Below the pieces are notes generated by a model. It ran no database searches and had not been told where the DNA came from. It saw only the letters and a list, made by a program, of their open reading frames with translations. The position numbers were made by a program, and so were the translations under genes. A stretch of DNA of 55,181 nucleotides from an uncultured Akkermansia sp. (GTDB lineage Bacteria > Verrucomicrobiota > Verrucomicrobiia > Verrucomicrobiales > Akkermansiaceae). The DNA lies in assembly GCA_947631275.1 (NCBI GenBank), contig CANRKR010000005.1, positions 1 through 55,181 of the forward strand, written 5' to 3'. This document shows positions 27,201 through 36,026 of the stretch, piece by piece. The first letter of the stretch is position 1. The number at the start of each line of letters is the position of its first letter.

Positions 27201-30200
27201 GTGGGCAATCAACATGGCAACCAATATGACACGGAAAGCGTGTTCACCCAGGAGGGCGGCACAGTTGAGTGCCTGGAGTTGCTCAGCGGGTCTTTCGTGC
27301 AGAAAGACGGCGAGGTGGGTTCTCTCACGATGTCGGGTGGCACCTTCGAGCAGAGTGGAGGAAGTATTTCCGGCGATGTTTCTGTTGCTCAGGCGGGTAA
27401 GCAGGAGGCCAAACTCGTGCATAGCGGAGGCAGCATCAAAGGTACGGTTTCCCTCAGCGGGGCGTCTTCTTCGTTCATGTTCAAGGGCGGCGATCTGTCC
27501 ACTGACACCAAGCTGGTAGCAGATGCTTCCTCCCGCATCGACGTGCAGGCAGATGGCTTTGGTGCGCAGGTGACGTTGCGAGGCGGGGCCAGTCTGGATC
27601 TGCACGGCAACAACTCCACTGCCGATGTGACCCTGGTGGATGGCAATTTGAGCGGGGCGAATAACCTGAATGGATCGCTGGCGGTAAAATCCGCCCGGAG
27701 CAGCCTGGACCTTGGTCAGGTAAAAGCCTCTTCCCTGAAGAGCGTCAACCTGACGGCTGCCGGGGCTTCCCTGACCAAGATCGGGAATGGCACCATCACC
27801 CTGGAGGGCATGAGTTCCATCCGTGTGGGCAACGGTTCTACCTCGGTCTTGAATTTCAATGATCCCGGAAAAGGAGAGGTTACCTTTGCCAAGGGCGGTC
27901 AGCTGGTGGTGGATGTGGATGCTTCCCTGCTCAAAGCCAGCTCGACAGACAAGACAGAGGTGTCCTTCTCCCTGACCAACGGGACAATCATTTCGCCCGA
28001 CGATTTTGCCAAACACCTGAGCCTGGGCGCCGGACTCGAGGAAGATGAGGAGTCCGCTTGGACTGTTCGTGACGGCAAGGTTACCGTGTGCATCAGTCTC
28101 AAAGGTCTGATCTTTGCCTCCTCCTTCCAACCCCAGGGACTGGATGCAGACTCGCCTGAGTTGAAAGAACAGAAGAAGGTTTTCTTGGACAGTGGTCTGA
28201 CTTTCCACACGAACGGGAAAAAAGCCACGCTGAAACAGCTGACGGCCGGGGTCTCCTCTGGCACCTTCCCCAAGCTGACCGTTTCCGGCGGTGGATCTCT
28301 CTCCCTGGAGAACAAAAACACCGGAGAGGCACAGAACGGCAGCACTGAGGTGTATGGCAAGATCGAGGTGACTGATGCTACCGAACTCAGGAAGACAGGG
28401 GATGCGAGTCTGACTATTTTCGGCGAGCTGAGCTCGCAGGGGCAGGTTTCCGTGGATGAGGGCAACCTCATCCTCCGTGGCGAGTCTTCGGTGAATGGTC
28501 TGAATGTAGCGGCCGGGTCGACCGTGAACGTGGGCGGGGGATTGACCATTTCGGGCGGTACGAGCAGGGTGGGGGGCAGCGTGAACGGCACGGGATCCGT
28601 GACTCTTGCAGGTGGCGATATGACTACCGAAGGCACGCTTGAGGTTTCCACCCTGGATTTGAAGGGCGGAACCCTGACGGGCAAGAGCGGCTCCATTGCC
28701 GCTGCGGTGAACGTATCCGGAGGCGCACTGACTCTCGAGGAAGCCTCCCTCACCGGGGACGTGACCTTGAGTGGGGGTTCGGTCTCCACCGGATCTGGCG
28801 CAGTGACCGGGAACCTCACTGTCACCGGCGGCACGCTCACAACGGGAAGCGGTGCGGTGGAAGGCAATATTTCGCTGACCGGCGGAACCTGGCACTCTAC
28901 CGGTAATGGCACGTTGCAGGGCGATGTGGCGGTCACCGGTGGTTCGCTCCAGCTGACCCATCCCACCTCGATTAGGGGGTCGGTGGATGTGGAGCTGAGC
29001 GAGGATGTCACCTATGATTTCTCGGGCGCGTCGATTGATGGCGGGGTCTCCCTGCATGCTAAGGTGGAGAGTGTCCCGGATGAGAATGCTACGGAAGGTG
29101 AGGAGAGGAGCAAAGTGAAGTATACGTCTCCCACGAATGCCCAGGTGATGCTTGGGGATGTGAAGGGGAGTGTGGTGCTTGATGTGGCGGGCACGAAAAC
29201 CTCCCTCAAGGGAAAGGTGGAAGGCGGCGTCACTCTGAAAGATGGGCAGCTCGCAGATGCCGCAAGCTTCGAGGGTGATCTGACTATTGATCTGAATGAA
29301 AATGTGAAGAGTCCGGTTTCGCTCGGCGGTGTGAGTGCCGATCAGATCACTGGCATCCTCACGCGCGGGCAATCCGGCGTGCGCTTTACGGACCTTAAGG
29401 ATGGTTCAACTCTCACCTTCAAGGGTGATGCGAATATCGTGACCATCGGCTCCGATTGCGTAGGGAATGAGGGCGAGTCCCTCTTCTCCTTTGAGAATGG
29501 GAATGGCACCCTGGCTTTCGAGGATGGAGCCAAGCTGAAACTCGCGCTTTCCTCGAATCTGTTTACCAACCTGGAGAATGGCGATCTGGTGTTGCACATC
29601 ACGGATGGCGACTTCCAGAACGGCGAGACAGACCTCCTCGACTGGGTGAAACAGCACTTCCTGCTGGCCACGGGAAGCGGGTTGGAGTTCCTGGCTAAGG
29701 ACTTCATTGGGGCCGACGGTGGAACGGTGGTTCTCGGTCTCGTGAAAGATAACGTCGATAGCTCGTTTGTCGCCAAGGAGGGGGAATCCAACGAGTTGGA
29801 CGCTTCCGCTGTATCCGGCTACACCAAAGTGGTGGTGGGAGAGGGCAGCGATCTGACGGTGCAGGCGTCTGCCGCCAAAGACGCCGTGGTGAATCAGTTG
29901 GAGGGCGCGGGTTCCCTGAAGCTGACCGGCACGGACGGTAATGTAGTCCTGAACAATCAGTCTTACGATTATTACAATGGCGATACGGCTTTCGACGGCG
30001 AAATCTCCGCCGATGCGGGGGTGACCCTTGTGAAGCGCGGGAATGCAGACCTCAAGCTGACGGGCGATTTGAATGCGGGTGGGTCCGAGTTGAAGGTCGA
30101 GGACGGCTCCCTCACCCTGGTCGGCAAAGACAGCGCTGTGGGAAGCCTCTCCATGGAAGAGAAAGCCTCGCTTACCGTAGATGGCAAACTGACTCTCAAC

Positions 30201-32228
30201 GGTGATAGCAATCTTGGAGGTGGCGTGTTGGCCGGCAAGGGACTGCTTCAGGTGCAGAAAGAACTCACCATTGGCGAGAACGTCAAACTGAACGATGGTC
30301 CCTCCATGAAAGTGGAGGATGGGGCCAAATTGGTAATCAGGTGTAAGGAAGCGGCAACGATCGGTGCGCTGAGCGGTGAGGGAGATCTCGCGCTGAACAC
30401 CAATACGCTGCATCTCTCAAGAGGTGAAGGCGTGTTCACGGGCGAGATTCGGACAAGCGGTGACACCACCATCAACCTGACGGGCGATGTGAATCAAACT
30501 TTCGTCGATCTTCAAAATGAACGACTCACGATTGAATCAAAGGACGAGCACACTGTACTCACCCTTCGCGGAGAGGTCGAGTTGAAGTCCCTTCAGACAT
30601 CCGGTCACCTTATCATTGATGGACATGTAATCACCCACAGTGCAGAACTGACCAATAACGTTACGACCTTTTCCTTGCAACTCAAGAACGGGCAGGATGA
30701 CAAGGCGCTGATGGTAGATAACAATGAGAAAGGTTTGACTCTTGGCTCCTCCACGGTGCTGGCGGTTGAAATAGGCGCTGAAAACGTCTCCTTCAATTCC
30801 AACAAATTGGATATGACTCTGCTGGCAAACTCCAATGGAATTGTCAAAGAAGGAACTGATGGTGGACGCTATATGGATGGCGAGCGCATTCTGAATGCTC
30901 TCTTCACCCCCCTCCTCACGTACTACTACAACAACCTGGAGCTCATCGCTGTGTACGATGCTGCCTACGATCCCAACAATCAGGCTGAAATCATGGCTCT
31001 CGAGTTGGAGGAAAACGGGGAAGGGAGCCAACAAGAAGCAAACTCCGTGAAGGTACAAGGTGACGCAACTGACAAAAGTGGGCAGCTGATGAACGCAGCT
31101 AACTCCCATAATTCTGCCAGCGGTGCGAAGCTCCTTGTCAACGCCCTGCAGAACTGCAAAGACGAAATCTCCATGGATGATGACTCAATCTACAGCTCTA
31201 TCTGGCAGAACATCGAGGAGGGCAACGTGACCCGGGCAGCGACACAGATGGCGGCTGTGGCCGGTACCTCGCTCGTCGCTCCCGGCTTAGCTCTTCGCGA
31301 TGAAGTGCGCGACAACCTGCTGCGCGTGCGCGACCATGCTCTGCAATCCGAAGCTTCCGGCACGCCTGTCGGTAAGTTTTCGGCGTGGGTGGCAGCAGAG
31401 GGAGATTTCCGAGAAATGGACAGTGATGGCGATGAAACCGGCTATGAGATTAATACATGGGGCGGCTCAGTGGGGGCTGATAAACGCATCACTGAATCCA
31501 CTACGATCGGTCTTGCCCTCACCGCTCTGTACGGTGATCTTGATGCTAACTCCGCGGATGTCGCCACCGGATCACTGGATTCCTATTGGCTGAGCCTTTA
31601 CTTGCATACCAGCACCAGGAAGGCATGGGGTCATACCGTTGTGATTTCCGGTGGAGTTGCCTCAGCAGATCTCGATCGCACGGTAAACTACGATAACGGA
31701 TCGTACTCCACCACCGGATCCACGGATGGCTACGGTCTCGGTCTGCTCTACGAGCTAACCTACGACGCTAATCTGAACGAGGAAAAATCCCAGAAAATAC
31801 GCCCGTATTTCAACGCTGCAATCACTTACTCAGCACTGGACGGGTGGGCAGAATCCTCACCGGACGGTGGCGTTTGTTTGAATGTGGATGACCACGACAT
31901 CTTCCTCGCTCACTTCAGCCTCGGCGTTCGGTGGATTGCAGACCTCAGTTCTAATGCGATTGCCAGGTCCATCCATACAATGCTCGGTGTAGGCGTAGCG
32001 CAGGATGTCGGAGATTCGCGCTCTGAAGCAGACGTTGCCCTGCAGATGCAGCCCGGAGAAGTCGCAAGCATCCGCAGTGCGGAAGCAGGCAGCACCTCGC
32101 TTCAACTTGAGGCCGGCATCAGCGTCCCGATCGCTACTTCCACGCTCATCTACCTTAACGGTCACGGCGACATACGTTCCAATGCCTCCTCATGGAGCGT
32201 TGGTCTCGGTGTTCGTCACTCGTTTTGA
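24219..32228 (+). CDS. Giant autotransporter with FTQ-repeat passenger and C-terminal beta-barrel
   Basis: A 2669-residue cell-surface protein. Its signal peptide is MKLHLPIRLLAALLMVMSFL followed by QGLSA. Residues about 30-2350 are a passenger of short Gly/Thr/Ser-rich beta-strands. The central part (about residues 400-1080) repeats, every 15-25 residues, a unit of the form G-G-(S/T/A)-F-(T/I/N)-Q-x-G, with variants such as GSFTQSG and GTFNQNG. A parallel beta-helix, as in pertactin-like passengers, is expected. Later sections have GGTLT-type and VEDGSL-type repeats. From about residue 2380 (KFSAWVAAEGDF) to the end (VGLGVRHSF, final Phe) lies an autotransporter barrel that would insert in the outer membrane and export the passenger. 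Similar proteins are expanded in Akkermansia. The function of the passenger is unknown; adhesion is the usual suggestion. No Shine-Dalgarno is visible. Confidence 0.9.
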   Translation: MKLHLPIRLLAALLMVMSFLQGLSAQEEVTFDVGNKTVTLGKDKNYEGGISVTVDNGETLKIETDIPGDSTITVNGGSVYHTAGRVACDSDNNLEVNMKGGYYEITGYAREAYSGTAAYTVDQRAKLLMRNGFFSCGGEGKTNIEVKGGSEFISNIGFGGHNGGEITITLSGVGTRAATQTAQMGFGFEDNKLDKQNEKENLKKGTANITVKDGATWEDRSWYGYGRGKGYTGVVNLTVQGAGSSFTMLDRSWIGFGSGGGTGEATIIIKDGGSMTMRGGKLCYSSNRDTSVDLEGRELSEQASAFGQATLDMKIGKVVDEALPEQLEEEATTAGGESVFTLSDGDIGQHSEGGKEMAEGTITIGEGGKMVQDGGAIWDGITVRVNEKGQFVHSSGTFNGTLELNKGTFEQRGGSFTGQLHFGAGSNFQHTSGSMGIDLHLVDATYTLSNGTIDDATNRTIQVSGNGKMIQNWDRLGDDAGNVTITVGGTSPTRAAVATAAEAAAVYELGVNGAFGEKTQVTVGRGGVLEVKSRVTEGGWTTLKAEVQDGGVLSVEGGWIIGGDITLKNGGKMTVTNESSDLNKSTVTIEDGATFDMGDGRLEIVTLDVNGGTATLGESVDVTGGTFKVRSGSFTQEAEFASSWLRETVELSGGSYKQLGGDSRVDVVVTGGVYTQENASFSDGTITVKEGSFTQSGDRVTTKNTQINLEGGVFTQMGSMSGTTLNMTGGTFNQNGTFTGALSIGGGQYNQNGSILSGNVSITQNATFIQHEDLGGKVTVDGGAYNQEAGDVDGGVLVSGGGTGTSKGTIDNGVSVVKGSFTQAGGVITGGVSVSDSESSFTQKKVGEDATSPEILGRVEVKTGGSFKMEDGHIASGLNVFNKGSSFTQSGGIVEGFIDFDYEATGVQTGGTILNIVNVRGGSTFTQRGDGVLNNGVSMVSTGSFIQEGGTIHGTTDVRWAATFTQKGGTVDLLSMTQKGSFTQSGTGLVKKAVVGNQHGNQYDTESVFTQEGGTVECLELLSGSFVQKDGEVGSLTMSGGTFEQSGGSISGDVSVAQAGKQEAKLVHSGGSIKGTVSLSGASSSFMFKGGDLSTDTKLVADASSRIDVQADGFGAQVTLRGGASLDLHGNNSTADVTLVDGNLSGANNLNGSLAVKSARSSLDLGQVKASSLKSVNLTAAGASLTKIGNGTITLEGMSSIRVGNGSTSVLNFNDPGKGEVTFAKGGQLVVDVDASLLKASSTDKTEVSFSLTNGTIISPDDFAKHLSLGAGLEEDEESAWTVRDGKVTVCISLKGLIFASSFQPQGLDADSPELKEQKKVFLDSGLTFHTNGKKATLKQLTAGVSSGTFPKLTVSGGGSLSLENKNTGEAQNGSTEVYGKIEVTDATELRKTGDASLTIFGELSSQGQVSVDEGNLILRGESSVNGLNVAAGSTVNVGGGLTISGGTSRVGGSVNGTGSVTLAGGDMTTEGTLEVSTLDLKGGTLTGKSGSIAAAVNVSGGALTLEEASLTGDVTLSGGSVSTGSGAVTGNLTVTGGTLTTGSGAVEGNISLTGGTWHSTGNGTLQGDVAVTGGSLQLTHPTSIRGSVDVELSEDVTYDFSGASIDGGVSLHAKVESVPDENATEGEERSKVKYTSPTNAQVMLGDVKGSVVLDVAGTKTSLKGKVEGGVTLKDGQLADAASFEGDLTIDLNENVKSPVSLGGVSADQITGILTRGQSGVRFTDLKDGSTLTFKGDANIVTIGSDCVGNEGESLFSFENGNGTLAFEDGAKLKLALSSNLFTNLENGDLVLHITDGDFQNGETDLLDWVKQHFLLATGSGLEFLAKDFIGADGGTVVLGLVKDNVDSSFVAKEGESNELDASAVSGYTKVVVGEGSDLTVQASAAKDAVVNQLEGAGSLKLTGTDGNVVLNNQSYDYYNGDTAFDGEISADAGVTLVKRGNADLKLTGDLNAGGSELKVEDGSLTLVGKDSAVGSLSMEEKASLTVDGKLTLNGDSNLGGGVLAGKGLLQVQKELTIGENVKLNDGPSMKVEDGAKLVIRCKEAATIGALSGEGDLALNTNTLHLSRGEGVFTGEIRTSGDTTINLTGDVNQTFVDLQNERLTIESKDEHTVLTLRGEVELKSLQTSGHLIIDGHVITHSAELTNNVTTFSLQLKNGQDDKALMVDNNEKGLTLGSSTVLAVEIGAENVSFNSNKLDMTLLANSNGIVKEGTDGGRYMDGERILNALFTPLLTYYYNNLELIAVYDAAYDPNNQAEIMALELEENGEGSQQEANSVKVQGDATDKSGQLMNAANSHNSASGAKLLVNALQNCKDEISMDDDSIYSSIWQNIEEGNVTRAATQMAAVAGTSLVAPGLALRDEVRDNLLRVRDHALQSEASGTPVGKFSAWVAAEGDFREMDSDGDETGYEINTWGGSVGADKRITESTTIGLALTALYGDLDANSADVATGSLDSYWLSLYLHTSTRKAWGHTVVISGGVASADLDRTVNYDNGSYSTTGSTDGYGLGLLYELTYDANLNEEKSQKIRPYFNAAITYSALDGWAESSPDGGVCLNVDDHDIFLAHFSLGVRWIADLSSNAIARSIHTMLGVGVAQDVGDSRSEADVALQMQPGEVASIRSAEAGSTSLQLEAGISVPIATSTLIYLNGHGDIRSNASSWSVGLGVRHSF

Positions 32229-32249
32229 TAGGAGCTGAAAGCTTACCTG

Positions 32250-32279
32250 AGTGCGCAAATTGCTTGCAATTTGCGCACT
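32250..32279. terminator. Perfect 14-bp hairpin after the autotransporter gene
   Basis: AGTGCGCAAATTGC (32250-32263) and GCAATTTGCGCACT (32266-32279) are perfect complements with only two bases between. It is probably the transcript end of the autotransporter, although no T-run follows. Its right arm also supplies a -35-like TTGCAA for the next gene. Confidence 0.6.
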
Positions 32280-32292
32280 TACGCGCTAGGAT
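32264..32292 (+). promoter_or_regulatory. Possible promoter of the membrane-protein operon, leaderless geometry
   Basis: TTGCAA (32264-32269), 17 bp, TAGGAT (32287-32292), then 7 nt to ATG 32300. If real, it would exclude the ATG at 32291, which overlaps the -10 box. Confidence 0.4.
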
Positions 32293-32299
32293 GCCGGAG

Positions 32300-32893
32300 A
32301 TGCTTGATTTGCCCATCCACGTATACGAGCGCATCCCACTGGCTGAAGCGGGGATGATCATGGGATTCGTGCTCCTGATCATCCATCTGTTGGCTGCGGC
32401 ATGTCCAGGGAAAATAACAGGTTTACTTGCAAAAGCGTGCAGAGATGTGCGTTTTGCGAAAGCGCTGCTGGTGACGGATTGCGTTTGGGCAGTGCTTCTG
32501 CTCTGGGATTTTCCGAATAATCCCCTGATGATTAGTTTGTATGACTTTGAGGGTATCCGTACGATCCTGTTATTCAGTTGCCTGGTTGTCTGTGCCGTGT
32601 TGTACAAGTATCCCACGCCGAACCTGTTTGGGCGTGTGGCGGGGGCATTCCTGCTGTTGGCGGCGGCATTGCCGCTTTCGGCTTCCTATATGCGGGAAGA
32701 AACTCTGCGGGAGCTGATTCCGCTGTGGTGGTACCCCGTGTTGACGGTGGCGATCGTGCTGGTGGTGAAACCGTACCTGCTGAGGGATGCCGCGGAATGG
32801 ATGGAGAAGCACCTGCGCGCTGTGAGGATTCTGGCTATAGCAGGCGCTCTTTACGCGCTGCTGCTTCTGGTGTGCGCATCTATTTTTTACTAG
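32300..32893 (+). CDS. Integral membrane protein of unknown function
   Basis: A 197-residue very hydrophobic protein with about six membrane segments: around AGMIMGFVLLIIHLLAAA, ALLVTDCVWAVLLLW, ILLFSCLVVCAVLY, VAGAFLLLAAALPL, YPVLTVAIVLVV and ILAIAGALYALLLLVCAS. The loops are short and partly Arg/Lys-rich on one side. I recognise no family motif. ATG 32291 (three codons earlier) is an alternative start but overlaps the suggested -10 box. MtaD follows 6 bp after the stop, so the two are probably co-transcribed. Confidence 0.65.
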   Translation: MLDLPIHVYERIPLAEAGMIMGFVLLIIHLLAAACPGKITGLLAKACRDVRFAKALLVTDCVWAVLLLWDFPNNPLMISLYDFEGIRTILLFSCLVVCAVLYKYPTPNLFGRVAGAFLLLAAALPLSASYMREETLRELIPLWWYPVLTVAIVLVVKPYLLRDAAEWMEKHLRAVRILAIAGALYALLLLVCASIFY

Positions 32894-32899
32894 ACGCTC

Positions 32900-34207
32900 A
32901 TGGAATGTGACACTCTCTATACGGCGGATTACCTAATCACGCAGAATGACGCGAGGGATGTGATCCAGGATGCTGCTCTGGCGGTGGCGGGTGACAGTAT
33001 CGTCTGCACAGGACATGCGGATGTACTCGAAGTTCTTTACCCTGACGCCAGACGCGTGGATCTGGGGCGTGCGGTGCTGATGCCCGGACTTGTCAATGCA
33101 CACACGCACGTGTCGATGAGTCTTCTGCGCGGGTATTCTGATGACAAAGCGTTGCAGGACTGGCTCCAGCAGGATATCTTCCCGCAGGAAGCCAAACTCA
33201 CACCGGAACTCGTGGAACTCGGCGCCCGCTTCAGCCTGGCGGAAATGATTCGCACGGGCACAACAGCTTTCTACGACATGTACATGCTCGAAGACAGCGT
33301 TTTTCGCGCTGCCGATGAAATGGGGATGCGCGCAGTTCTGGGTGAGAGTGTCACCAACTTCTTTCCTTCTATCGCTGCGGCAAATGTTGAGGAATATTGT
33401 GACCGCGTGCGCCGCTATGCCGAGGAATGGAAAGATCACCCACGCATTCGCCAGGCTGTTGTGCCGCATGCCCCGTACACCACGACACCGGAGTTGCTGC
33501 GTCTCTGTCGGGAGCTGGCGGATGAAACAGGCTCGCTTTTCGGCATGCACCTCGCGGAAACCCGCCACGAGACTGAGCAGTGTTTGAAAGACCACGGGCT
33601 GCGTCCTGTGGCCTACTGTGAGAAACTCGGTCTCTTACAGCCGGACGCCACCTTCTTCCACCTCGTGGATATTCGGGAGGAGGATGCCCTCTTGCTGACG
33701 GATGGGCGTTGCGCCGGCGTGCACAATCCCGCTTCCAACATGAAGCTCGCCAGCGGAGTGTCCCCTGTCGACACCCTGCTGAACGCGCGCGTTCCCCTGG
33801 GTCTGGGAACAGATGGTCCCGCGAGCAACAATGCCCAGAACATGCTGCGTGAGATGTACGTGGCGTCCCTCCTGCACAAGGTGCACCATCTTGACCCTAC
33901 GAAATCCCCGGCGCAGCAGGTGCTCACCATGGCGACCCGCGGTGGAGCAGAGGCCCTGCATGAGCCACGCATCGGTTCCTTAGAGCCCGGCATGAAGGCA
34001 GATTTTATTGCCCTTTCGTTGGATGCGCCCAACATGCAGCCCGTGCATAACATCGTGTCGCAAGTGGTCTTCTCCTCCACCGGGGCGGAGGTTTGTCTCA
34101 CCGTCGTGGATGGCAGGGAGCTGTACCGAGACGGTATTTTCACCACCTGCGATTATCCCGCCCTGCTGGAGGAGATTCAGCAGGCGCTTGCCTGGACACG
34201 CCGATGA
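32900..34207 (+). CDS. mtaD: Amidohydrolase, 5'-methylthioadenosine/S-adenosylhomocysteine deaminase type
   Basis: A 435-residue metal-dependent hydrolase of the ATZ/TRZ (MtaD/SsnA) group. The metal ligands HTH (H68, H70) sit in NAHTHVSMSLLRGYSDD. The third His is in GMHLAETRHE, followed by the HxxD-type FHLVDI, and the catalytic Asp is in GLGTDGPASNN (about residue 303). The C-terminal LEPGMKADFIALSLD segment rebuilds the small beta-domain. Relatives deaminate methylthioadenosine or S-adenosylhomocysteine to inosine forms in methionine salvage. Guanine or chlorohydrolase-type substrates cannot be excluded by motif alone. It overlaps the next gene by 4 bp (ATGA), so it is part of an operon. 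Confidence 0.85.
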   Translation: MECDTLYTADYLITQNDARDVIQDAALAVAGDSIVCTGHADVLEVLYPDARRVDLGRAVLMPGLVNAHTHVSMSLLRGYSDDKALQDWLQQDIFPQEAKLTPELVELGARFSLAEMIRTGTTAFYDMYMLEDSVFRAADEMGMRAVLGESVTNFFPSIAAANVEEYCDRVRRYAEEWKDHPRIRQAVVPHAPYTTTPELLRLCRELADETGSLFGMHLAETRHETEQCLKDHGLRPVAYCEKLGLLQPDATFFHLVDIREEDALLLTDGRCAGVHNPASNMKLASGVSPVDTLLNARVPLGLGTDGPASNNAQNMLREMYVASLLHKVHHLDPTKSPAQQVLTMATRGGAEALHEPRIGSLEPGMKADFIALSLDAPNMQPVHNIVSQVVFSSTGAEVCLTVVDGRELYRDGIFTTCDYPALLEEIQQALAWTRR

Positions 34208-34806
34208 TACCGCAGGGACCCATCGGGCGTCTTCCTTTTGCCGCCATTGATTTTGAATCCTCCGGGGCGTTGCCGGGTGAAACCGACCTGCCGATCCAGA
34301 TCGGCGTTGTGCGTGTCGATTCTCTCTTCGGCAAAGAAGAGTGTTTTGTGTCCTGTCTTGCCTGTGAGCGCGGTATCCGCCGCAGTGCGACCAAACTGCA
34401 CGGCATCACCCTTCGCCAGTTGCAGAATGCGCCCACGCTGCTGAGCCTCTGGCCCACCCTGAAGCGACTGCTGAGTGGTTGCGTGATCGTGGGTCACAAC
34501 CCATCCACCGAGTGGCGTTTCCTGCGCGTGTTTCCGGGGCACGGATTCTCCCCGTGGCTGGATACTCTTGCTCTGGCGCGCCGCTGCATGCCCCGGCAAA
34601 GGGAGTGGGGACTCAGCGCCGTGTGTGAGGCGTTGGGAGTGGTGGGGCGCGTGAATGAACTGGTCCCGGGCAGAACCTGGCATGATGCACTCTATGATGC
34701 TGCGGCGTCGCTGGAGGTGTTGCGCAGCATTGTAGGCTCTCTGCAACTCGAAGAGCGCTCGCTGCGCACTCTTCACTTTGCTGTCAAATCCCGTCAACCC
34801 GATTAA
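34204..34806 (+). CDS. DEDDh-family 3'-5' exonuclease
   Basis: A 200-residue nuclease related to the epsilon subunit of DNA polymerase III. The start at 34204 overlaps the mtaD stop. The first metal-binding pair is in AAIDFESSG (D16, E18). The second motif is CVIVGHNPSTEWRFL, and the third, HDALYDAAAS, has the His and Asp of the DEDDh class. LHGIT between the first two is also typical. It has no polymerase or helicase domain, so a free-standing exonuclease in repair or RNA turnover is likely. It lies between mtaD and the ABC ATPase in one tight operon, without a visible functional link. Confidence 0.85.
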   Translation: MIPQGPIGRLPFAAIDFESSGALPGETDLPIQIGVVRVDSLFGKEECFVSCLACERGIRRSATKLHGITLRQLQNAPTLLSLWPTLKRLLSGCVIVGHNPSTEWRFLRVFPGHGFSPWLDTLALARRCMPRQREWGLSAVCEALGVVGRVNELVPGRTWHDALYDAAASLEVLRSIVGSLQLEERSLRTLHFAVKSRQPD

Positions 34807-34812
34807 ATTTTC

Positions 34813-35817
34813 ATGGAGGAAACAGCTTCAGAGGATCTCGTGCTGCAGGTGAGCAACCTGAGTGTGCAGTTCCGGACGCAGCGCGGCACGGTGTACGCGG
34901 TGAACGGGGTGGATCTCACTCTACGCGCCGGGGAAACTCTGGGGCTGGTGGGAGAATCAGGCAGTGGAAAATCCGTGACGAGTATGGCATTGATGGGGTT
35001 GCTGCCGCAGCCTCCGGCGGTCATTGCTTCTGAATCCCGAGCATGGCTTCGCGGGAAAGACCTGCTGCATCTGCCGGAAAAGGAGTTGCGCCACCTGCGC
35101 GGCAACGATATTTCCATGATCTTCCAGGATCCCATGAGCTCGCTGAATCCGTGCATGCGCATCGTTGACCAGGTGGCCGAGCCCCTCCTCCTGCACCGCC
35201 GCGGTATCTCCCGAGCCGAGGCCCGCGAGCTCGCCGTGCGTGAGCTGGAGCTCACCGGCATCCCGGATGCTCCCCGGCGTGCCCTCTGCTACCCTCATGA
35301 GTTCTCCGGGGGGATGCGCCAGCGCGTTATGATTGCCATGGCTCTCATCACACGTCCTTCTGTCCTGCTGGCAGATGAACCGACCACCGCCCTTGATGTC
35401 GTGGTGCAGCAGCAGGTGCTCTCATTGCTTCGCGAGCGTCAGCAGCAGCTGGGCACTGCCATCATTCTCGTTTCCCATGATCTTGGCGTCGTGCGCGAAT
35501 ATGCTCATCGCGTGGCGGTGATGTACGCCGGCAGCATTGTCGAAGAAGCGGGGAAAGAGGAGCTTTTTTCCAACCCGGTGCACGCTTACACCCGGGCCTT
35601 GCTTGCGGCGCGTCCTGTTCCCTGTGCCAAAGGGCAGCCTCTGCCCGGAATTCCGGGTCTTCCTCCTGCCATGTTCTCCCCGCCGCGCGGTTGTAGTTTC
35701 CGCGAGCGCAACACGCTGGGGCGCCCGGAGCTCTGCCCCACCGATCACGTGCCCCAACTCGTTGAGTGTTCTCCGGATCATTTCGTGCGGGATTGTCCCG
35801 GTTGTACCACCTCGTGA
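34813..35817 (+). CDS. Peptide ABC transporter ATP-binding protein, OppD/DppD type
   Basis: A 334-residue ATPase for oligopeptide or dipeptide import. Walker A GESGSGKS is at residues 47-54. The subgroup segment ISMIFQDPMSSLNPCMRI, the signature FSGGMRQRVMIAMAL and Walker B LLADEPTTALD follow. The C-terminal tail (PPRGCSFRERN, ELCPTDHV, VECSPDHFVRDCPG) holds the Cys-containing oligopeptide-transporter extension, which the OppF-like protein at 7860 mostly lacks. The two ATPases normally form a heterodimer encoded side by side with permeases; here they are about 26 kb apart and no permease lies in the window. It closes the operon started by the membrane protein or mtaD. Confidence 0.92.
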   Translation: MEETASEDLVLQVSNLSVQFRTQRGTVYAVNGVDLTLRAGETLGLVGESGSGKSVTSMALMGLLPQPPAVIASESRAWLRGKDLLHLPEKELRHLRGNDISMIFQDPMSSLNPCMRIVDQVAEPLLLHRRGISRAEARELAVRELELTGIPDAPRRALCYPHEFSGGMRQRVMIAMALITRPSVLLADEPTTALDVVVQQQVLSLLRERQQQLGTAIILVSHDLGVVREYAHRVAVMYAGSIVEEAGKEELFSNPVHAYTRALLAARPVPCAKGQPLPGIPGLPPAMFSPPRGCSFRERNTLGRPELCPTDHVPQLVECSPDHFVRDCPGCTTS

Positions 35818-35965
35818 TAAGTCTGCCGCCCCAACGTTTTGTCCTTAACTCTGTGTCCACTCTCAGGTAAAATACTTTCATGAGCGTCATAGCGGTGGTT
35901 AAAGTTTGTGTGAGGAATTTTTACGGCACGCGCGCTTTTCATAAGAAAAAATGATAAAAAGAATC

Positions 35966-35993
35966 TCGAAAGAACGTACTCATGTATTATAAG
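35966..35993 (+). promoter_or_regulatory. Possible promoter of the GH20 gene
   Basis: TCGAAA (35966-35971), 16 bp, TATAAG (35988-35993). It overlaps ATG 35982, so the start at 36027, which begins the signal peptide, is the likelier one. Confidence 0.45.
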
Positions 35994-36026
35994 CAGATAA
36001 ATCGATCATACAGCACGCTGGGATTC

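Noticed and set aside
26000..27400. Regularly spaced repeats that could suggest a CRISPR array
   Set aside because: The repeats are coding (FTQ-type protein repeats), degenerate at DNA level, unevenly spaced, and inside a continuous reading frame. No cas genes are present.
26727..29372. Long open frame (881 codons) on the minus strand inside the autotransporter gene
   Set aside because: It is a shadow of the repeat-rich, GC-biased sense gene. It has no signal, domain or plausible start, and its composition mirrors the sense repeats.
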